Assembly: GCA_963709325.1 (NCBI GenBank)
Contig: CAVPVV010000001.1
Location: 62,001 to 126,000 of the forward strand
DNA from: VFZN01 sp963709325
GTDB taxonomy: Bacteria > Acidobacteriota > Vicinamibacteria > Vicinamibacterales > UBA2999
Length of the DNA stretch: 64,000 nt
Reading direction: 5' to 3'
Under the pieces are notes generated by a model that saw only the letters and a list, made by a program, of their open reading frames with translations, searched no databases and was not told the origin of the DNA. Within the stretch, counting starts at the first letter, position 1. Each line of letters starts with the position of its first letter. A program made the position numbers and the translations under genes. Of this stretch, positions 27,562 to 39,321 are shown in pieces.

Positions 27562-27870
27562 ATGAGACGGCTCAGTGTCAGCGCCTGCAGCGTGCTCCAG
27601 GCCATCGTCGATGGCGCGCATTACGGGTTCGACGTCATTGATCGCACCGGTCTTCCGAGCGGCACTGTCTATCCGGCCTTGAGCCGCCTCGAGCGCGATG
27701 GCTATGTCGCATCGTCGTGGGAAGACGAAGCGCGTGCACATGCCGAGGGCCGCCCGGCACGACGTTATTACCGGGTGACCGCGCCGGGCGCGATGGCGCT
27801 TCGCGACGCGATGGCGCAGTACCGCTCGTTGCTGCCGGCACTTCAGCGGCCGGCCAGGGGTCGGGCCTGA
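27562..27870 (+). CDS. PadR-family transcriptional regulator (second copy)
   Basis: 102 residues, winged-helix PadR (SVSACSVLQAIVDGAHYGFDVIDRTG, GTVYPALSRLERDGYVASSW, RRYYRVTAPGAMALRDAM). I chose the ATG at 27562; an earlier in-frame start at 27484 would put the operator-like dyad inside the coding region. The stop lies 2 bases before the ATG of the ADOP permease. It is clearly diverged from the padR at 18339, so the two pairs probably answer to different signals. Confidence 0.88.
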   Translation: MRRLSVSACSVLQAIVDGAHYGFDVIDRTGLPSGTVYPALSRLERDGYVASSWEDEARAHAEGRPARRYYRVTAPGAMALRDAMAQYRSLLPALQRPARGRA

Positions 27871-27872
27871 CC

Positions 27873-30503
27873 ATGCGCCTCGCCGACCGCATTGTCCGGG
27901 CCGCTTCGCTCATCGTGCCGGAGGATGCCCGGCGCGACTGGGTACGTGAATGGCACGCGGAGCTTTCCTGGAGCCGGCGGCAGCGGGCGCATGAAACCGG
28001 CATCGCCATGCGTGCGCTCGGCGCCTGGCCGCACGCGGGCTGGCTGCGGTGGGACCGCTGGAGGTGGGAGATGCTCTGGCCCGACGTTGTCTACGCGGTT
28101 CGAACGCTGGTGAGGCAGCCGGGATTCACGCTGCTCGCCTTGTTGAGCCTGGCCGTCGGGATCGGCGCGAACACCGCGATGTTCAGCGTCGTTCACGCGG
28201 TGCTCCTGCGTCCGTTGCCGTTTCCCGACCCGGAGCAACTGGTCGCGATCTGGACGAGCAGCGCGGATCGACCGGGACGCGGGTTCGCGAGCACGGCGCC
28301 CGATTTCGTGGACTGGCGGCGTGAGACCAAGGGATTCGCGGAGATGGCCGCCCTCGAGGCGAGCGCGAGCGCGCTTACAGGCGAGGGGCCGGCGGAGCAG
28401 GTCCCCAGCGCGCAGGTCACCGGCGGGTTCTTCACCGTGCTCGGAGTCCGGGCCCTCCACGGACGCACGCTTTCTACCGATGACGATCCGATGGGAACGC
28501 CGGACGTCGCAGTACTCGGGCATGGTCTCTGGCGCCGCCGCTACGGTGCGGATCCAACGATCGTCGGCCGGACCATTGCCATCAATGGCCGGCCCTTCCA
28601 GGTCGTCGGCGTGATGCCGGAGCATTTCCGCTACCCGTTGAACGCCGAGCTCTGGATTCCAGAGCGCTTCGATGAGCGGGAGCTCACGACGCAGCGAGGC
28701 GCCCATTATCTGCAGGTGATCGGACGATTGGGCGAAGGCGTCGCGCTCGAACGGGCCCGCGACGCCCTGGCGGGCACTGCCGCCAACCTCGAGGCGCGCT
28801 ACCCGCGCACCAACACCGGCCGGACGGTGATCGCCCAAACCCTTCGCGAGTCGCTCGTCGGCGACGTCCGCAAAGCACTGCTGATCATGCTCGGCGCTGT
28901 CGGTTTCGTGCTGCTCATCGTGTGCGTCAACGTCGCGAACCTGTGTCTGACGCGCGCGGTCGGCCGGCAGCGGGAACTGGCCCTGCGCACCGCGCTCGGC
29001 GCCAGCCGCCTTCGTCTCGTCCGGGCGCTGCTGGTCGAAAGCACGCTGCTCGCGATGGCCGGCGCCGTTGCCGGCGTGATGGTCGCCGTCTGGGCCTCTG
29101 CCGTCGTCGCGTCGCTGGCCGAGCGCACCGGAATCGCGCTGCTCGATCAGACGCGGATCGATCGCCCTGTCCTGGCTTTTGCGGCCGCGCTTGGGATGCT
29201 GTCCGCGATCCTCTTCGGCACCCTGCCCGCCTGGCAGGCGTCGGCTAGTGACGTGAACCGCCAGCTTCGTGAGGAGAGCGGTACCACCACTGGCAGCCGG
29301 CAGCGGCGCCGCCTGGGAGCGGCGCTCATCGTGGCCGAAACGGCACTTGCCGTCGTGCTGCTGGTCGGCGCCGGTCTGCTCATGCGCAGCTTCGTGGCGC
29401 TTGCCGCCGTCGATCTCGGGTTCAGGACCGACCGGATTCAGACGTTCAATGTCTCGCTTCCGGAGGCGCGATACCCGACACCGACATCGCGGGCCGAGCT
29501 GGTCGATACGCTGGTCTCCCGGATCAAGGAGTGGCCGCAGGTCGAGACAGCTGGCGCCATCTTCGGGCTGCCGCTCTCGAACTTCCGCTTCATGATCACG
29601 ATGACCACGATCGATGGCAGAAAGCTGAGCGATGCCGAGCAGGACCAGCACACGCTCGGCGTGCGCGTGATCACTCCGGATTACTTTCGCGCGATGGGCA
29701 TTCCGATCCGTGTCGGCCGGCCCTTCGGTGCCGCCGATCGGCTGGGCGCGCCGACCGTGGTGATCATCAACGAGGCCGCTGCCCGTCAGTTGTGGCCCGA
29801 CTCCGATCCGCTCGGTCACCACTTCACGATGGGGACGAGGCTGGGGCAGGAAGGTGAGGCGCTCGGCGGCACCGTCGTCGGAGTGGTTGCCGACGTCCGC
29901 GATTTCGGCCCGGCGTCGACGGTGCGCCCGACCGTCTATGCCGCGCACGCGCAGTTTCCCACGGAGTTCTTGTCGGTGGCGGTGAAAGCCCGGGGTGAGC
30001 CCGGAGCGCTCGTCGAGCCGCTGCGCCAGCTCATGGCGCAACTCGATCCCGCGTTGCCGATGTTCCGGGTGCGCACGATGGAGCAGCTGGCGTCGGATGC
30101 CGTGGCCCAGCCGCGTCTCTATCTGATGCTGCTCGGACTGTTCGCGGCGGCATCGGTGCTGCTGGCGGCGATCGGCATCTACGGCGTGCTGGCCCATGGG
30201 GTCAGTCAGAGAACGCGCGAGATCGGCCTGCGCCTCGCGCTCGGCGCCGAGCGTGGACGGGTCCTCCGGATGGTCGTCGGCCAGGCCCTCGCGCTGGCGC
30301 TTGGCGGACTGGCACTCGGCCTCGCGTCGGCGGCGGGCCTGAGCCGATTGCTTGGAGGCTTGCTGTTCGGTGTGGAGCCGGCGGACCTGCCGACGTATCT
30401 TGCCGCAGCGGCAGGTCTTGCACTGGTGGCGGTCGTCGCCAGCGTGGTGCCGGCAGTGCGGGCCGCGCGCGTCGATCCCATCGTCGCCCTGCGCACCGAG
30501 TAA
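27873..30503 (+). CDS. ADOP-type FtsX-like ABC transporter permease (second copy)
   Basis: 876 residues from the ATG at 27873. The N-terminal ADOP segment reads ARRDWVREWHAELSW. Two MacB-PCD/FtsX modules follow (FTLLALLSLAVGIGANTAMFSVVHAVLLRPLPFPDPE, VNVANLCLTRAVGRQRELALRTALGA, RTREIGLRLALGAERG), and the end is RAARVDPIVALRTE. It is closer to the common ADOP consensus than the copy at 18686. It is translated with the PadR gene 2 bases upstream and has no adjacent ATPase. Substrate unknown; it is an inner-membrane protein with large periplasmic domains. Confidence 0.92.
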   Translation: MRLADRIVRAASLIVPEDARRDWVREWHAELSWSRRQRAHETGIAMRALGAWPHAGWLRWDRWRWEMLWPDVVYAVRTLVRQPGFTLLALLSLAVGIGANTAMFSVVHAVLLRPLPFPDPEQLVAIWTSSADRPGRGFASTAPDFVDWRRETKGFAEMAALEASASALTGEGPAEQVPSAQVTGGFFTVLGVRALHGRTLSTDDDPMGTPDVAVLGHGLWRRRYGADPTIVGRTIAINGRPFQVVGVMPEHFRYPLNAELWIPERFDERELTTQRGAHYLQVIGRLGEGVALERARDALAGTAANLEARYPRTNTGRTVIAQTLRESLVGDVRKALLIMLGAVGFVLLIVCVNVANLCLTRAVGRQRELALRTALGASRLRLVRALLVESTLLAMAGAVAGVMVAVWASAVVASLAERTGIALLDQTRIDRPVLAFAAALGMLSAILFGTLPAWQASASDVNRQLREESGTTTGSRQRRRLGAALIVAETALAVVLLVGAGLLMRSFVALAAVDLGFRTDRIQTFNVSLPEARYPTPTSRAELVDTLVSRIKEWPQVETAGAIFGLPLSNFRFMITMTTIDGRKLSDAEQDQHTLGVRVITPDYFRAMGIPIRVGRPFGAADRLGAPTVVIINEAAARQLWPDSDPLGHHFTMGTRLGQEGEALGGTVVGVVADVRDFGPASTVRPTVYAAHAQFPTEFLSVAVKARGEPGALVEPLRQLMAQLDPALPMFRVRTMEQLASDAVAQPRLYLMLLGLFAAASVLLAAIGIYGVLAHGVSQRTREIGLRLALGAERGRVLRMVVGQALALALGGLALGLASAAGLSRLLGGLLFGVEPADLPTYLAAAAGLALVAVVASVVPAVRAARVDPIVALRTE

Positions 30504-30547
30504 GCGGCGTCGGGGATGGCGCGGCGATATACAATTGCCACCCACCC

Positions 30548-31360
30548 ATGACCCGGCAGTACTGTCACGTAGGTTCCCGCACGATTGCCTATCTCGACTC
30601 GGCGCCTGGCGCACGGGATTTGCGGGCGGTCGTCCTGCTGCACGCCTTTCCACTCGGCGCCAGCATGTGGGAGCCGCAACTCCGCAGCGTGCCCAAGGGC
30701 TGGCGGCTGATTACCCCGGACCTGCGGGGTTTTGGCGGCTCGACGTCGGACAACGGAACTCCGACGATGGACGATTACGCGGTGGACGTGATGGGGCTCC
30801 TCGGAGAGCTCGGAGTGGGCCGCGCCGTGGTCGGTGGCTGCTCGATGGGCGGATATGCGACCTTCGCGCTGCTCAAGCGCGCCCCGGACCTCGCGATCGG
30901 AGTCGTGCTCTCGGACACCCGGATGGGGGCCGATTCGCCGGAGGGACGAGCGAACCGCCGGAGCATGCTGGCGCTGGTCGATCGCGAAGGCCCCTCGGGC
31001 ATCGCGCGCGACATGATGCCCAAACTAATCGGCGAGACGACGCGGGCGACGGATCCCACCGTGGAGTCCACGATCCGGCGGTTCATCAAGCAGCAGTCGC
31101 CCGAAGGCATCCGGACGGCGATCCAGCGGATGATGGATCGTGTCGATGCCGCGCCTGTCGTCTCGGCGGTGCGGGTGCCGACGCTTGTGATTGTCGGCGA
31201 GGAGGATGCGCTGACGCCGGTCGAGGAGTCGCGCCGCCTGGCCGAGGCCATACCTGGCGCCCGCCTGGAGATCATCCCGCAGGCCGGCCACCTGCCCAAC
31301 CTCGAACAACCCGACCGGTTCAACGTCGTTCTCACCCGCTTTCTCGAAGAACTGCCATGA
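30548..31360 (+). CDS. Alpha/beta-fold hydrolase
   Basis: 270 residues with an alpha/beta hydrolase core. The oxyanion region is LLHAFPLGASMW, the nucleophile elbow is GGCSMGGYA (Ser), the acid is in VIVGEEDALTP, and the catalytic His is in PQAGHLPNLEQPDRF. The pattern resembles 3-oxoadipate enol-lactonases and related esterases, but no beta-ketoadipate genes are nearby, so a specific substrate is not supported. It is cytoplasmic, with no signal peptide. The stop overlaps the ATG of the DUF547 gene (ATGA), indicating an operon of two. Confidence 0.85.
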   Translation: MTRQYCHVGSRTIAYLDSAPGARDLRAVVLLHAFPLGASMWEPQLRSVPKGWRLITPDLRGFGGSTSDNGTPTMDDYAVDVMGLLGELGVGRAVVGGCSMGGYATFALLKRAPDLAIGVVLSDTRMGADSPEGRANRRSMLALVDREGPSGIARDMMPKLIGETTRATDPTVESTIRRFIKQQSPEGIRTAIQRMMDRVDAAPVVSAVRVPTLVIVGEEDALTPVEESRRLAEAIPGARLEIIPQAGHLPNLEQPDRFNVVLTRFLEELP

Positions 31361-32184
31361 AGTATCTGGCGACCCTGACCCTGATTTTCGCGATCTCGTC
31401 CATCGTTCCCCGCGCCCAGGAGCCGTCGCCGCCGGCGGTGGATCCGCTGCACCGCGCCTTCGACACGATCCTCGACACCTACGTCAGGGACGGCCTCGTC
31501 TACTACCGGGCGCTGAAGGGGGAGCGGCAACGCTTCGACGCATATGTGGCGGCGCTCGGCGACGCGAACGTGCCGGCGACGGACCGCAACAAGCAGCTCG
31601 CGTTCTGGATCAACGCCTACAACGCGTTCGTGTTGCGGACCGTGATCGACTACTACCCGATCAACGGCCGAGCCGCGATGTATCCGCGGAACAGCATCCG
31701 CCAGGTCGCCGGCGCGTTCGAGAAACGGCCCTTCAGGGCCGCCGGCCGGACGGTGACGCTGGATCAGATTGAGAAGGACATCATCGTGCCGCTGGGCGAC
31801 GCGCGCGCGCTGCTGGCGCTCGGCCGCGGCGCGCTGGACGGCGGGCGATTGAAGAGCGAGGCCTACACCGCGGACCGGGTTGACGGGCAGCTCGATGCAA
31901 TCGCCAAAGAATCGGTCGATCGCCACGAGCTGGTGAGCATCGATCGGGCCAACGGGGTGCTGAGGGTCAACCCAATTTTCTCGTGGCGCGAGTCCGCCTT
32001 CGTCGAGTACTACGCCAACAAGGCGCCCGCCGAGTTCCAGCAGCGCAGCCCGCTCGAGCGCGCCGTGCTCGGCCTCATTCGCCCGACAGCGCTCCAGACC
32101 GAGCTGGATTTTCTGGAGCGCAACCAGTTCTCGATGCAGTTCCGCGACTTCGACTGGCGGCTCAACGATCTGACGGGGCGGTGA
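31357..32184 (+). CDS. Secreted DUF547-domain protein
   Basis: 275 residues. The signal peptide ends near VPRAQ (residue 21). A DUF547 domain follows, with its landmarks YVRDGLVYYRALKGER, QLAFWINAYNAFVLRTVIDYYP, and GALDGGRLKSEAYTADRVDGQL; the His and Cys sometimes seen in the GARSCP segment are not evident. The function of DUF547 proteins is not established in bacteria; plant relatives occur in glutaredoxin-like contexts. The start codon overlaps the hydrolase stop. Downstream (32185-32320) there is only repeat DNA. Confidence 0.82.
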   Translation: MKYLATLTLIFAISSIVPRAQEPSPPAVDPLHRAFDTILDTYVRDGLVYYRALKGERQRFDAYVAALGDANVPATDRNKQLAFWINAYNAFVLRTVIDYYPINGRAAMYPRNSIRQVAGAFEKRPFRAAGRTVTLDQIEKDIIVPLGDARALLALGRGALDGGRLKSEAYTADRVDGQLDAIAKESVDRHELVSIDRANGVLRVNPIFSWRESAFVEYYANKAPAEFQQRSPLERAVLGLIRPTALQTELDFLERNQFSMQFRDFDWRLNDLTGR

Positions 32185-32189
32185 TGGAG

Positions 32190-32315
32190 GTCTCGAGGTT
32201 CTGGGGCTTGCCGCGCGAGCTCGAAGAGCGAAGGCGGGGTCTTGAGGCCTTGGGGGCTCTCCTGATTCCCATCTCCTGTCTCCTGACTCCTATCTCCTGA
32301 CTCCTATCTCCTGAC
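32190..32315. repeat. Intergenic simple repeats: GTCTTGAG-like units and 14-bp CTCCTGACTCCTAT tandem
   Basis: The first half (32190-32255) contains degenerate GTCTTGAGG/CTTGGGG units. From 32259 to 32315 the 14-mer CTCCTGACTCCTAT and close variants run about four times. The same word, reversed, forms 63491-63524. The repeat ends 5 bases before the SDR start codon, leaving no usual Shine-Dalgarno sequence. Confidence 0.7.
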
Positions 32316-32320
32316 GTGAC

Positions 32321-33094
32321 ATGGATCTAGAGCTGAAGGGCAAAGTTGCAGTGATCACCGGTGCGAGCCGCGGGCTCGGCCTGGCCACGGCGCAAGCGCT
32401 TGCCGCCGAAGGATGCCACGTGGTGCTGGCGGCGCGCGGCCTCGAGGCACTGACGCGCGCGGCCGAGACGATCCGCACCGGGTGGCGCGGCCCCAAGGTC
32501 GTGCCGGTCACCGCCGATGTCTCGACACCCGAAGGTGTCGATCACCTGATCGAGACCACCGTCGTCGAGTGCGGCGGCATCGACATCCTGGTGAACAACG
32601 TCGGTATCGGGCGCGGCGGCTCGATCGAGCAGACCAGCGACGGCGAATGGCGTGAAGCGTTCGACAACACGCTGTTTCCGGCGATTCGATGCTCGCAGCT
32701 GGCCATCCCGCACCTGCGGCAGCGGGGCGGCGGCGTCATCGTCATCGTGTCGTCGATATACGGGCGCGAGGCCGGCGGCCGGATGACCTACAACGTGGTC
32801 AAGGCAGCGGAGATCAGCCTGACCAAGTCTCTTGCCCAGCAACTGGCCAAAGACCAGATCCGGGTCGTCGGCGTGGCTCCCGGCTCGATCCTGTTCGAAG
32901 GCGGATCGTGGTGGAAGCGACAGCAGGAAGACCCCAAGGGCATCGACGAGTTCGTCAAGCGCGAGCTTCCGTTCGGCCGCTTCGGCGCCGCGCAGGAGAT
33001 CGGCAATGTCGTCGCGTTCCTGGCTTCACCGAAGGCGAGTTGGGTGAGCGGAACGACCGTGGTCGTGGACGGCTGCCAGTCCAGGATGTTCTAA
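32321..33094 (+). CDS. Short-chain dehydrogenase/reductase
   Basis: 257 residues of the classical SDR type. The cofactor loop is TGASRGLGLATA (TGxxxGxG), the structural motif is NNVG, the catalytic Ser is in VIVSSIYGREAGG, and YxxxK is in TYNVVKAA. Cofactor specificity is ambiguous, though Arg after the Ser (ASRG) leans to NADP(H). The C-terminus WVSGTTVVVDGCQSRMF is usual for the family. The substrate is unknown. It is preceded by simple repeats and converges on the amino-acid permease 22 bases away. Confidence 0.88.
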   Translation: MDLELKGKVAVITGASRGLGLATAQALAAEGCHVVLAARGLEALTRAAETIRTGWRGPKVVPVTADVSTPEGVDHLIETTVVECGGIDILVNNVGIGRGGSIEQTSDGEWREAFDNTLFPAIRCSQLAIPHLRQRGGGVIVIVSSIYGREAGGRMTYNVVKAAEISLTKSLAQQLAKDQIRVVGVAPGSILFEGGSWWKRQQEDPKGIDEFVKRELPFGRFGAAQEIGNVVAFLASPKASWVSGTTVVVDGCQSRMF

Positions 33095-33116
33095 GAGCCA
33101 GTGCGACGGGCTCAGC

Positions 33117-34436
33117 CTACTCTGCCCGCCGGAACCACAGGTAATACACGGGTAGTCCCGCCATCACGACCGCGAACGTGATCGAGGTCCACTTCGGATC
33201 CGTGACGAGCGCGTTGATCACCAGATAGGTTGCCGCCGCAATGAACACGGCCGGGACGAACGGATAGCCGATCACCTTGTAGGGCCGCTGCAGGTGCGGC
33301 TGCGACTTGCGCAGCCGGTAGATCGCCGCGACGCTTAGCGCGTAGAACGGCCACATCGCCAGCACGAATGTGTCGGTGAGCTGTTCGAACGTCTGCGTCA
33401 TCACCATTGCCACGCCGAGCGCGCAGGCGAGCAGGATGGCCACGTACGGAGTGTTCCACTTCGGGTGGACCGCGGCGATCGGCTTGAAGAACAGCTGGTC
33501 GTCCGCCATCGCGAAGAAGATGCGCGGCGAAGCCAGCATGCTGCCCATCAGCGAGCCGAAGGTGGAGATCATGACCACGACGGCGATGAACGAGACGCCG
33601 GCCTGCCCGAAGATGGCGCCAAGGGTGTCGGCCGAAATCAGGCGCGAGTCCTTGAGCCGATCGATCGGAATGACATAGAGGTAGGCGGCGTTGGCGGCCA
33701 GGTAGATCGCGATGATCGCCAGCGTGCCGAAAATGATCGCGCGGGGGAGGTTGCGCTGCGGATCGGTGACCTCGCCGCTCGCAAACGTCAGGTCGGCGAA
33801 GCCGTCGTAGGCCCACATCACCGAAATCAGCGACAGGCCGAACAGCCCCGGATCGACGGCCGCGCCGCTGCTCGCGAAGTGCGTGACGCTCCCGCCGACG
33901 CCGCCGCCGAGCGCGAACGATACCAGCACGAGAAACGCCAGGGCCCCGAACTTCGTCACTGTGGAAATACCCGCAAAGAGCGCGCCGAGACGAACGCCGA
34001 CGATATTGGTAACAGTCGCGACGACGATGGCTCCGGCAGCAAGGTAGTCGGCCCAGTCCGGATGGAGTGCCGGATCGATACCGAACACCCGCAGGAAATA
34101 CTCGCCGAACACCGACGAGATGCCGCCGAGCGCCGAGGCGCGAATGAGCACCAGCTGCGCCCAGCCGTAGAGAAACGCGTAGGGCCGCCCCCATCCTTCG
34201 CGCAGGTACACATACATGCCGCCGGTCTCGGGCATCGCCGCCGAGAGCTCCGCGAACGCGAGCGCGCCGCAGAGCACGATAACGCCCCCGAGCACCCAGA
34301 CGCCGAGCATGAACACCGGATCGGGCACGCGCGCGGCGATGCCAGCCGGAGTGCGGAAGATGCCGCCGCCAATCGTGATGCCAATCACGAGACCAATCGA
34401 GCTCCAGAGACCGAGTCTCCGGACGAGAGTCGCCAT
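33117..34436 (-). CDS. Amino acid permease of the APC superfamily
   Basis: 439 residues with about twelve membrane helices. The first-helix signature is SIGLVIGITIGGGIFRTPAGIA (substrate-binding GGGIF), with the acidic helix motif CGALAFAELSAAMPETGGMYVYLREG and a typical seventh-helix YDGFADLTFASGEV. It resembles the LAT/yeast-like APC group that imports or exchanges neutral amino acids. The ATG at 34436 abuts the start of the divergent kinase; the hexamer CATATG serves both ends, so there is no separate intergenic region and promoters must lie inside the neighbouring coding sequences. Confidence 0.9.
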   Translation of the reverse strand: MATLVRRLGLWSSIGLVIGITIGGGIFRTPAGIAARVPDPVFMLGVWVLGGVIVLCGALAFAELSAAMPETGGMYVYLREGWGRPYAFLYGWAQLVLIRASALGGISSVFGEYFLRVFGIDPALHPDWADYLAAGAIVVATVTNIVGVRLGALFAGISTVTKFGALAFLVLVSFALGGGVGGSVTHFASSGAAVDPGLFGLSLISVMWAYDGFADLTFASGEVTDPQRNLPRAIIFGTLAIIAIYLAANAAYLYVIPIDRLKDSRLISADTLGAIFGQAGVSFIAVVVMISTFGSLMGSMLASPRIFFAMADDQLFFKPIAAVHPKWNTPYVAILLACALGVAMVMTQTFEQLTDTFVLAMWPFYALSVAAIYRLRKSQPHLQRPYKVIGYPFVPAVFIAAATYLVINALVTDPKWTSITFAVVMAGLPVYYLWFRRAE

Positions 34437-36867
<2,431 letters not shown>

Positions 36868-36874
<7 letters not shown>

Positions 36875-36891
36875 GGTCTTGGAGTCTTGGG
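36868..36891. repeat. Three tandem 8-mers GTCTTG(A/G)(G/A) across the kinase stop codon
   Basis: Units GTCTTGAG, GTCTTGGA and GTCTTGGG run without gaps; the TGA stop of the kinase lies in the first unit. The same word family occurs at 8629-8644 (minus) and 32190-32255. Confidence 0.6.
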
Positions 36892-36922
36892 GGTGTTCTC
36901 TTCCCGCCTGCAAGCCCAGAGC

Positions 36923-38247
36923 CTAGAGCCTGATCGCGCCGGTGAGTTCCAGAATCGCGAGCGCGAGGACCTTGGTCGAGTTCACCAGGTCGTCCACGCG
37001 GCAGTACTCGTCAGGCTGGTGCGCCTGCTCGAGCTCGCCGGGGCCGTAGGCGACGCAGTGCGGCCACGCCGGCAATGCGCGCGACGTGCTTGTGATCATA
37101 GGTGCCGGGGCTGGCGATTCGTGCCGGCTTGCGGCCGAGGACGTGCTCGACGCCGTGCTCGATGGCGGCGATGACCGGCGAGTCGTCCGGCGTGCGCGTC
37201 GGGTGAACCACCATCAGGTCCTTCAGCCTCGTAGCGGACCCGAGGCATGCGAGCGCGGACGCGATCGATGAGCGCCTCGATCTCGTGCCTGGTCGCGTCG
37301 AAGCCCTCCTCGAGCAGGAAGCGGCGGTCGAACACCGCGCGGCAGATGTCGGCGACGCATGGCGTCTGGATGCCGTCCACCGGCTGGCCGCCGAAGATGC
37401 CGTTGATGTTGAGCGTCGCCTGTCGCGCGCCGGGCGGGACCACCGGCACGTCGGTGCGCCGCGTCGGCGAGCACCGGCAGCAGCTCGTCGCGAATCTGCT
37501 GCAGCAGCTGGCCCATGCCGTCGATGGCGCTGACGCCGAGGAACGGCATGCTGCCGTGCGCGATGTGGCCGTGGGCGGCCACCTCGAACCAGTAGACGCC
37601 GCGGTGCCCGACGCACACCCGATCGACGTTCAGCGGCTCGGGGATGATGCAGTAGTCGGTCCGGGTCGACGACAGGCGCCCGTGCTCGCGCGAGCCAGGC
37701 GACCCCGGCGAAGCCGCCGCTCTCCTCGTCCACCGTGCCGCTCACCTCGATCGTGCCAGGCACCGGCACGCCGGCGCGGCGGATGGCTTCGGCCGCGAAG
37801 ACTGCGGCCGCGATCCCGGCCTTCATGTCGCACGAGCCTCGGCCGTAGATCTTGCCGTCGCGGACCACGCCGCCGAACGGATCGAGCGTCCATCCCTCGC
37901 CGGCCGGGACGACGTCGAAGTGCCCGTTGAGGTGCACCGTCGGCCGCGCGCGCAGGCCCGCGCGGGTGCCGACGACGTTCAAGCCGCGGGATGGCGGGCG
38001 GTGTGCTCGGGCCGGCCTTCCGCGGCGAAGTACTCGACGTCGAAGCCGAGCTCGCTCGAGCCGGCCGCCGATGAACCGCGCGCAGTCTTCGTAGTGCTCG
38101 CCGGGCGGATTCACCGTCGGAATGCGAATCATGTCGGCGGTGAAGTCCGACGACTTCGTCAGTGGCCCGTTCGACCTCGACGAGGACGCGATCGACGAGG
38201 GAGGCGGCGGACACGATGTCGGATCGTATTATGATTTCCGCCATCAT
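36923..38247 (-). CDS. M20-family metallopeptidase (ArgE/DapE-like), multiply frameshifted
   Basis: The sequence reads from MAEIIIRSDIVSAASLV at 38247 or 38244 to a TAG at 36923 only after about seven single-base corrections, nearly all removal of an extra base. The restored protein of about 440 residues has the M20 metal ligands: HLNGHFDVVPAGEGW (His, Asp), GSCDMKAG, DEESGGFAG (catalytic and ligand Glu), and a dimerisation-domain segment VYWFEVAAHGHIAHGSMPFLG with the bridging His. It ends GTYDHKHVARI ... YGPGELEQAHQPDEYCRV, where the last His ligand lies. Such enzymes deacylate N-acyl amino acids or cleave dipeptides. It is divergent from the P1 peptidase gene, with start codons overlapping by two bases, suggesting a joint role in peptide use. 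Confidence 0.75.
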
Positions 38248-39314
38248 GCGCCGGCCTGTTGCCCTCACGATTCTCGCTGGCGGCGAGCGCGACCGCGTCG
38301 ATTGGCGGCCAGGCGTCCGCGCCGCGCGAACGATCCGAACCAGACCATCACCGCCGTGCCCGGCATCAAGGTCGGGCACCACACGCTCACCGAGCGGCCG
38401 ACCGGCTGCACGGTGATCCTCGTCGACGGCGAAGGGGCGGCGGGCGGCGTGTCGCAGCGCGGCGGCGCACCCGGGCACGCGCGAGACCGATCTGCTCGAT
38501 CCGGCCAACATGGTCGACAAGGTCAACGCCGTGGTGCTGTCGGGCGGCAGCGCGTTCGGGCTCGAGGCGGCGACCGGCACCGTGCGCTGGCTCGAGGAGC
38601 ACGACATCGGCTGGGACGTGCGCATCGCCAAGGTGCCAATCGTGCCCGCCGCCATCCTGTTCGACCTGCCGGTCGGCGGCAATCCCAAGATCCGTCCGAC
38701 CGCGGACTGCGGCTACAACGCCGCCGACGCAGCCTCGACCGCGCCGGTGAAGGAAGGCACGGTCGGCGCCGGCGCCGGCGCGACGGTGGGCAAGAGCGGC
38801 GGGCCGAACCGCTCGATGAAGGCCGGCCTCGGCAGCTACAGCATCACGCTGCGCCAACGGGCTCAGCGTCGGGCGCGATCGTCGCGGTGAACGCCGTCGG
38901 CGACATCATCGATCCCGACACCGGCAAGGTGGTCGCCGGCGTCCGCAATCCGGACGGCACGCTTCGCCGACGCTCGCAAGCTGCTGCGCACCGGACAGAC
39001 CGGCCCGCGCCCGCGTGCGGCCGAGAACACCACCATCGGCCTGGTCGCCACCAACGCGAAGCTGACCAAGGCGCAGGCCCACCGCATGGCGCTGATGGCC
39101 GACGACGGGTTCGCGCGGGCGATCTTCCCGTCGCACACGCAGGGCGACGGCGACACGGTGTTCGCGCTGGCCACCGGGCAATGGACCGGCGAGGTGGACA
39201 TCACGCCAGATCGGCGCGCTCGCCGCGGACGCGATGGCCCGCGCCATCGTCCGCGCCGCCACGGAGGCGACCGGCATCCCGAACATCCCGGCCGTCCGCG
39301 ACCTGAAGAAGTAG
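38246..39314 (+). CDS. P1-family (S58, DmpA/LAP-like) aminopeptidase, multiply frameshifted
   Basis: After about six single-base corrections (near 38280, 38335, 38475, 38865, 38965 and 39207) the gene reads from MRRPVALTIL through an apparent signal peptide (AASATASIGGQASA) to a TAG at 39312. Landmarks of the DmpA/BapA-like Ntn-hydrolase family are ITAVPGIKVGHHTL, TGCTVILVDG, VNAVVLSGGSAFGLEAATG, EGTVGAGAGATVGK and NTTIGLVATNAKLTKAQA. Members release N-terminal D-, L- or beta-amino acids from peptides after self-cleavage. An exported enzyme of about 350 residues is expected. It is followed after 7 bases by the symporter, so the two form an operon. Confidence 0.75.
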
Positions 39315-39321
39315 CCGCCAC

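Noticed and set aside
27843..30653. 936-codon open frame on the minus strand opposite the ADOP permease
   Set aside because: Same antisense-shadow effect; the plus-strand permease is unmistakable and the minus product has no recognisable fold.
32259..32315. Tandem 14-bp repeat considered as a CRISPR array
   Set aside because: Units are directly adjacent with no unique spacers, and no cas genes are in the window.
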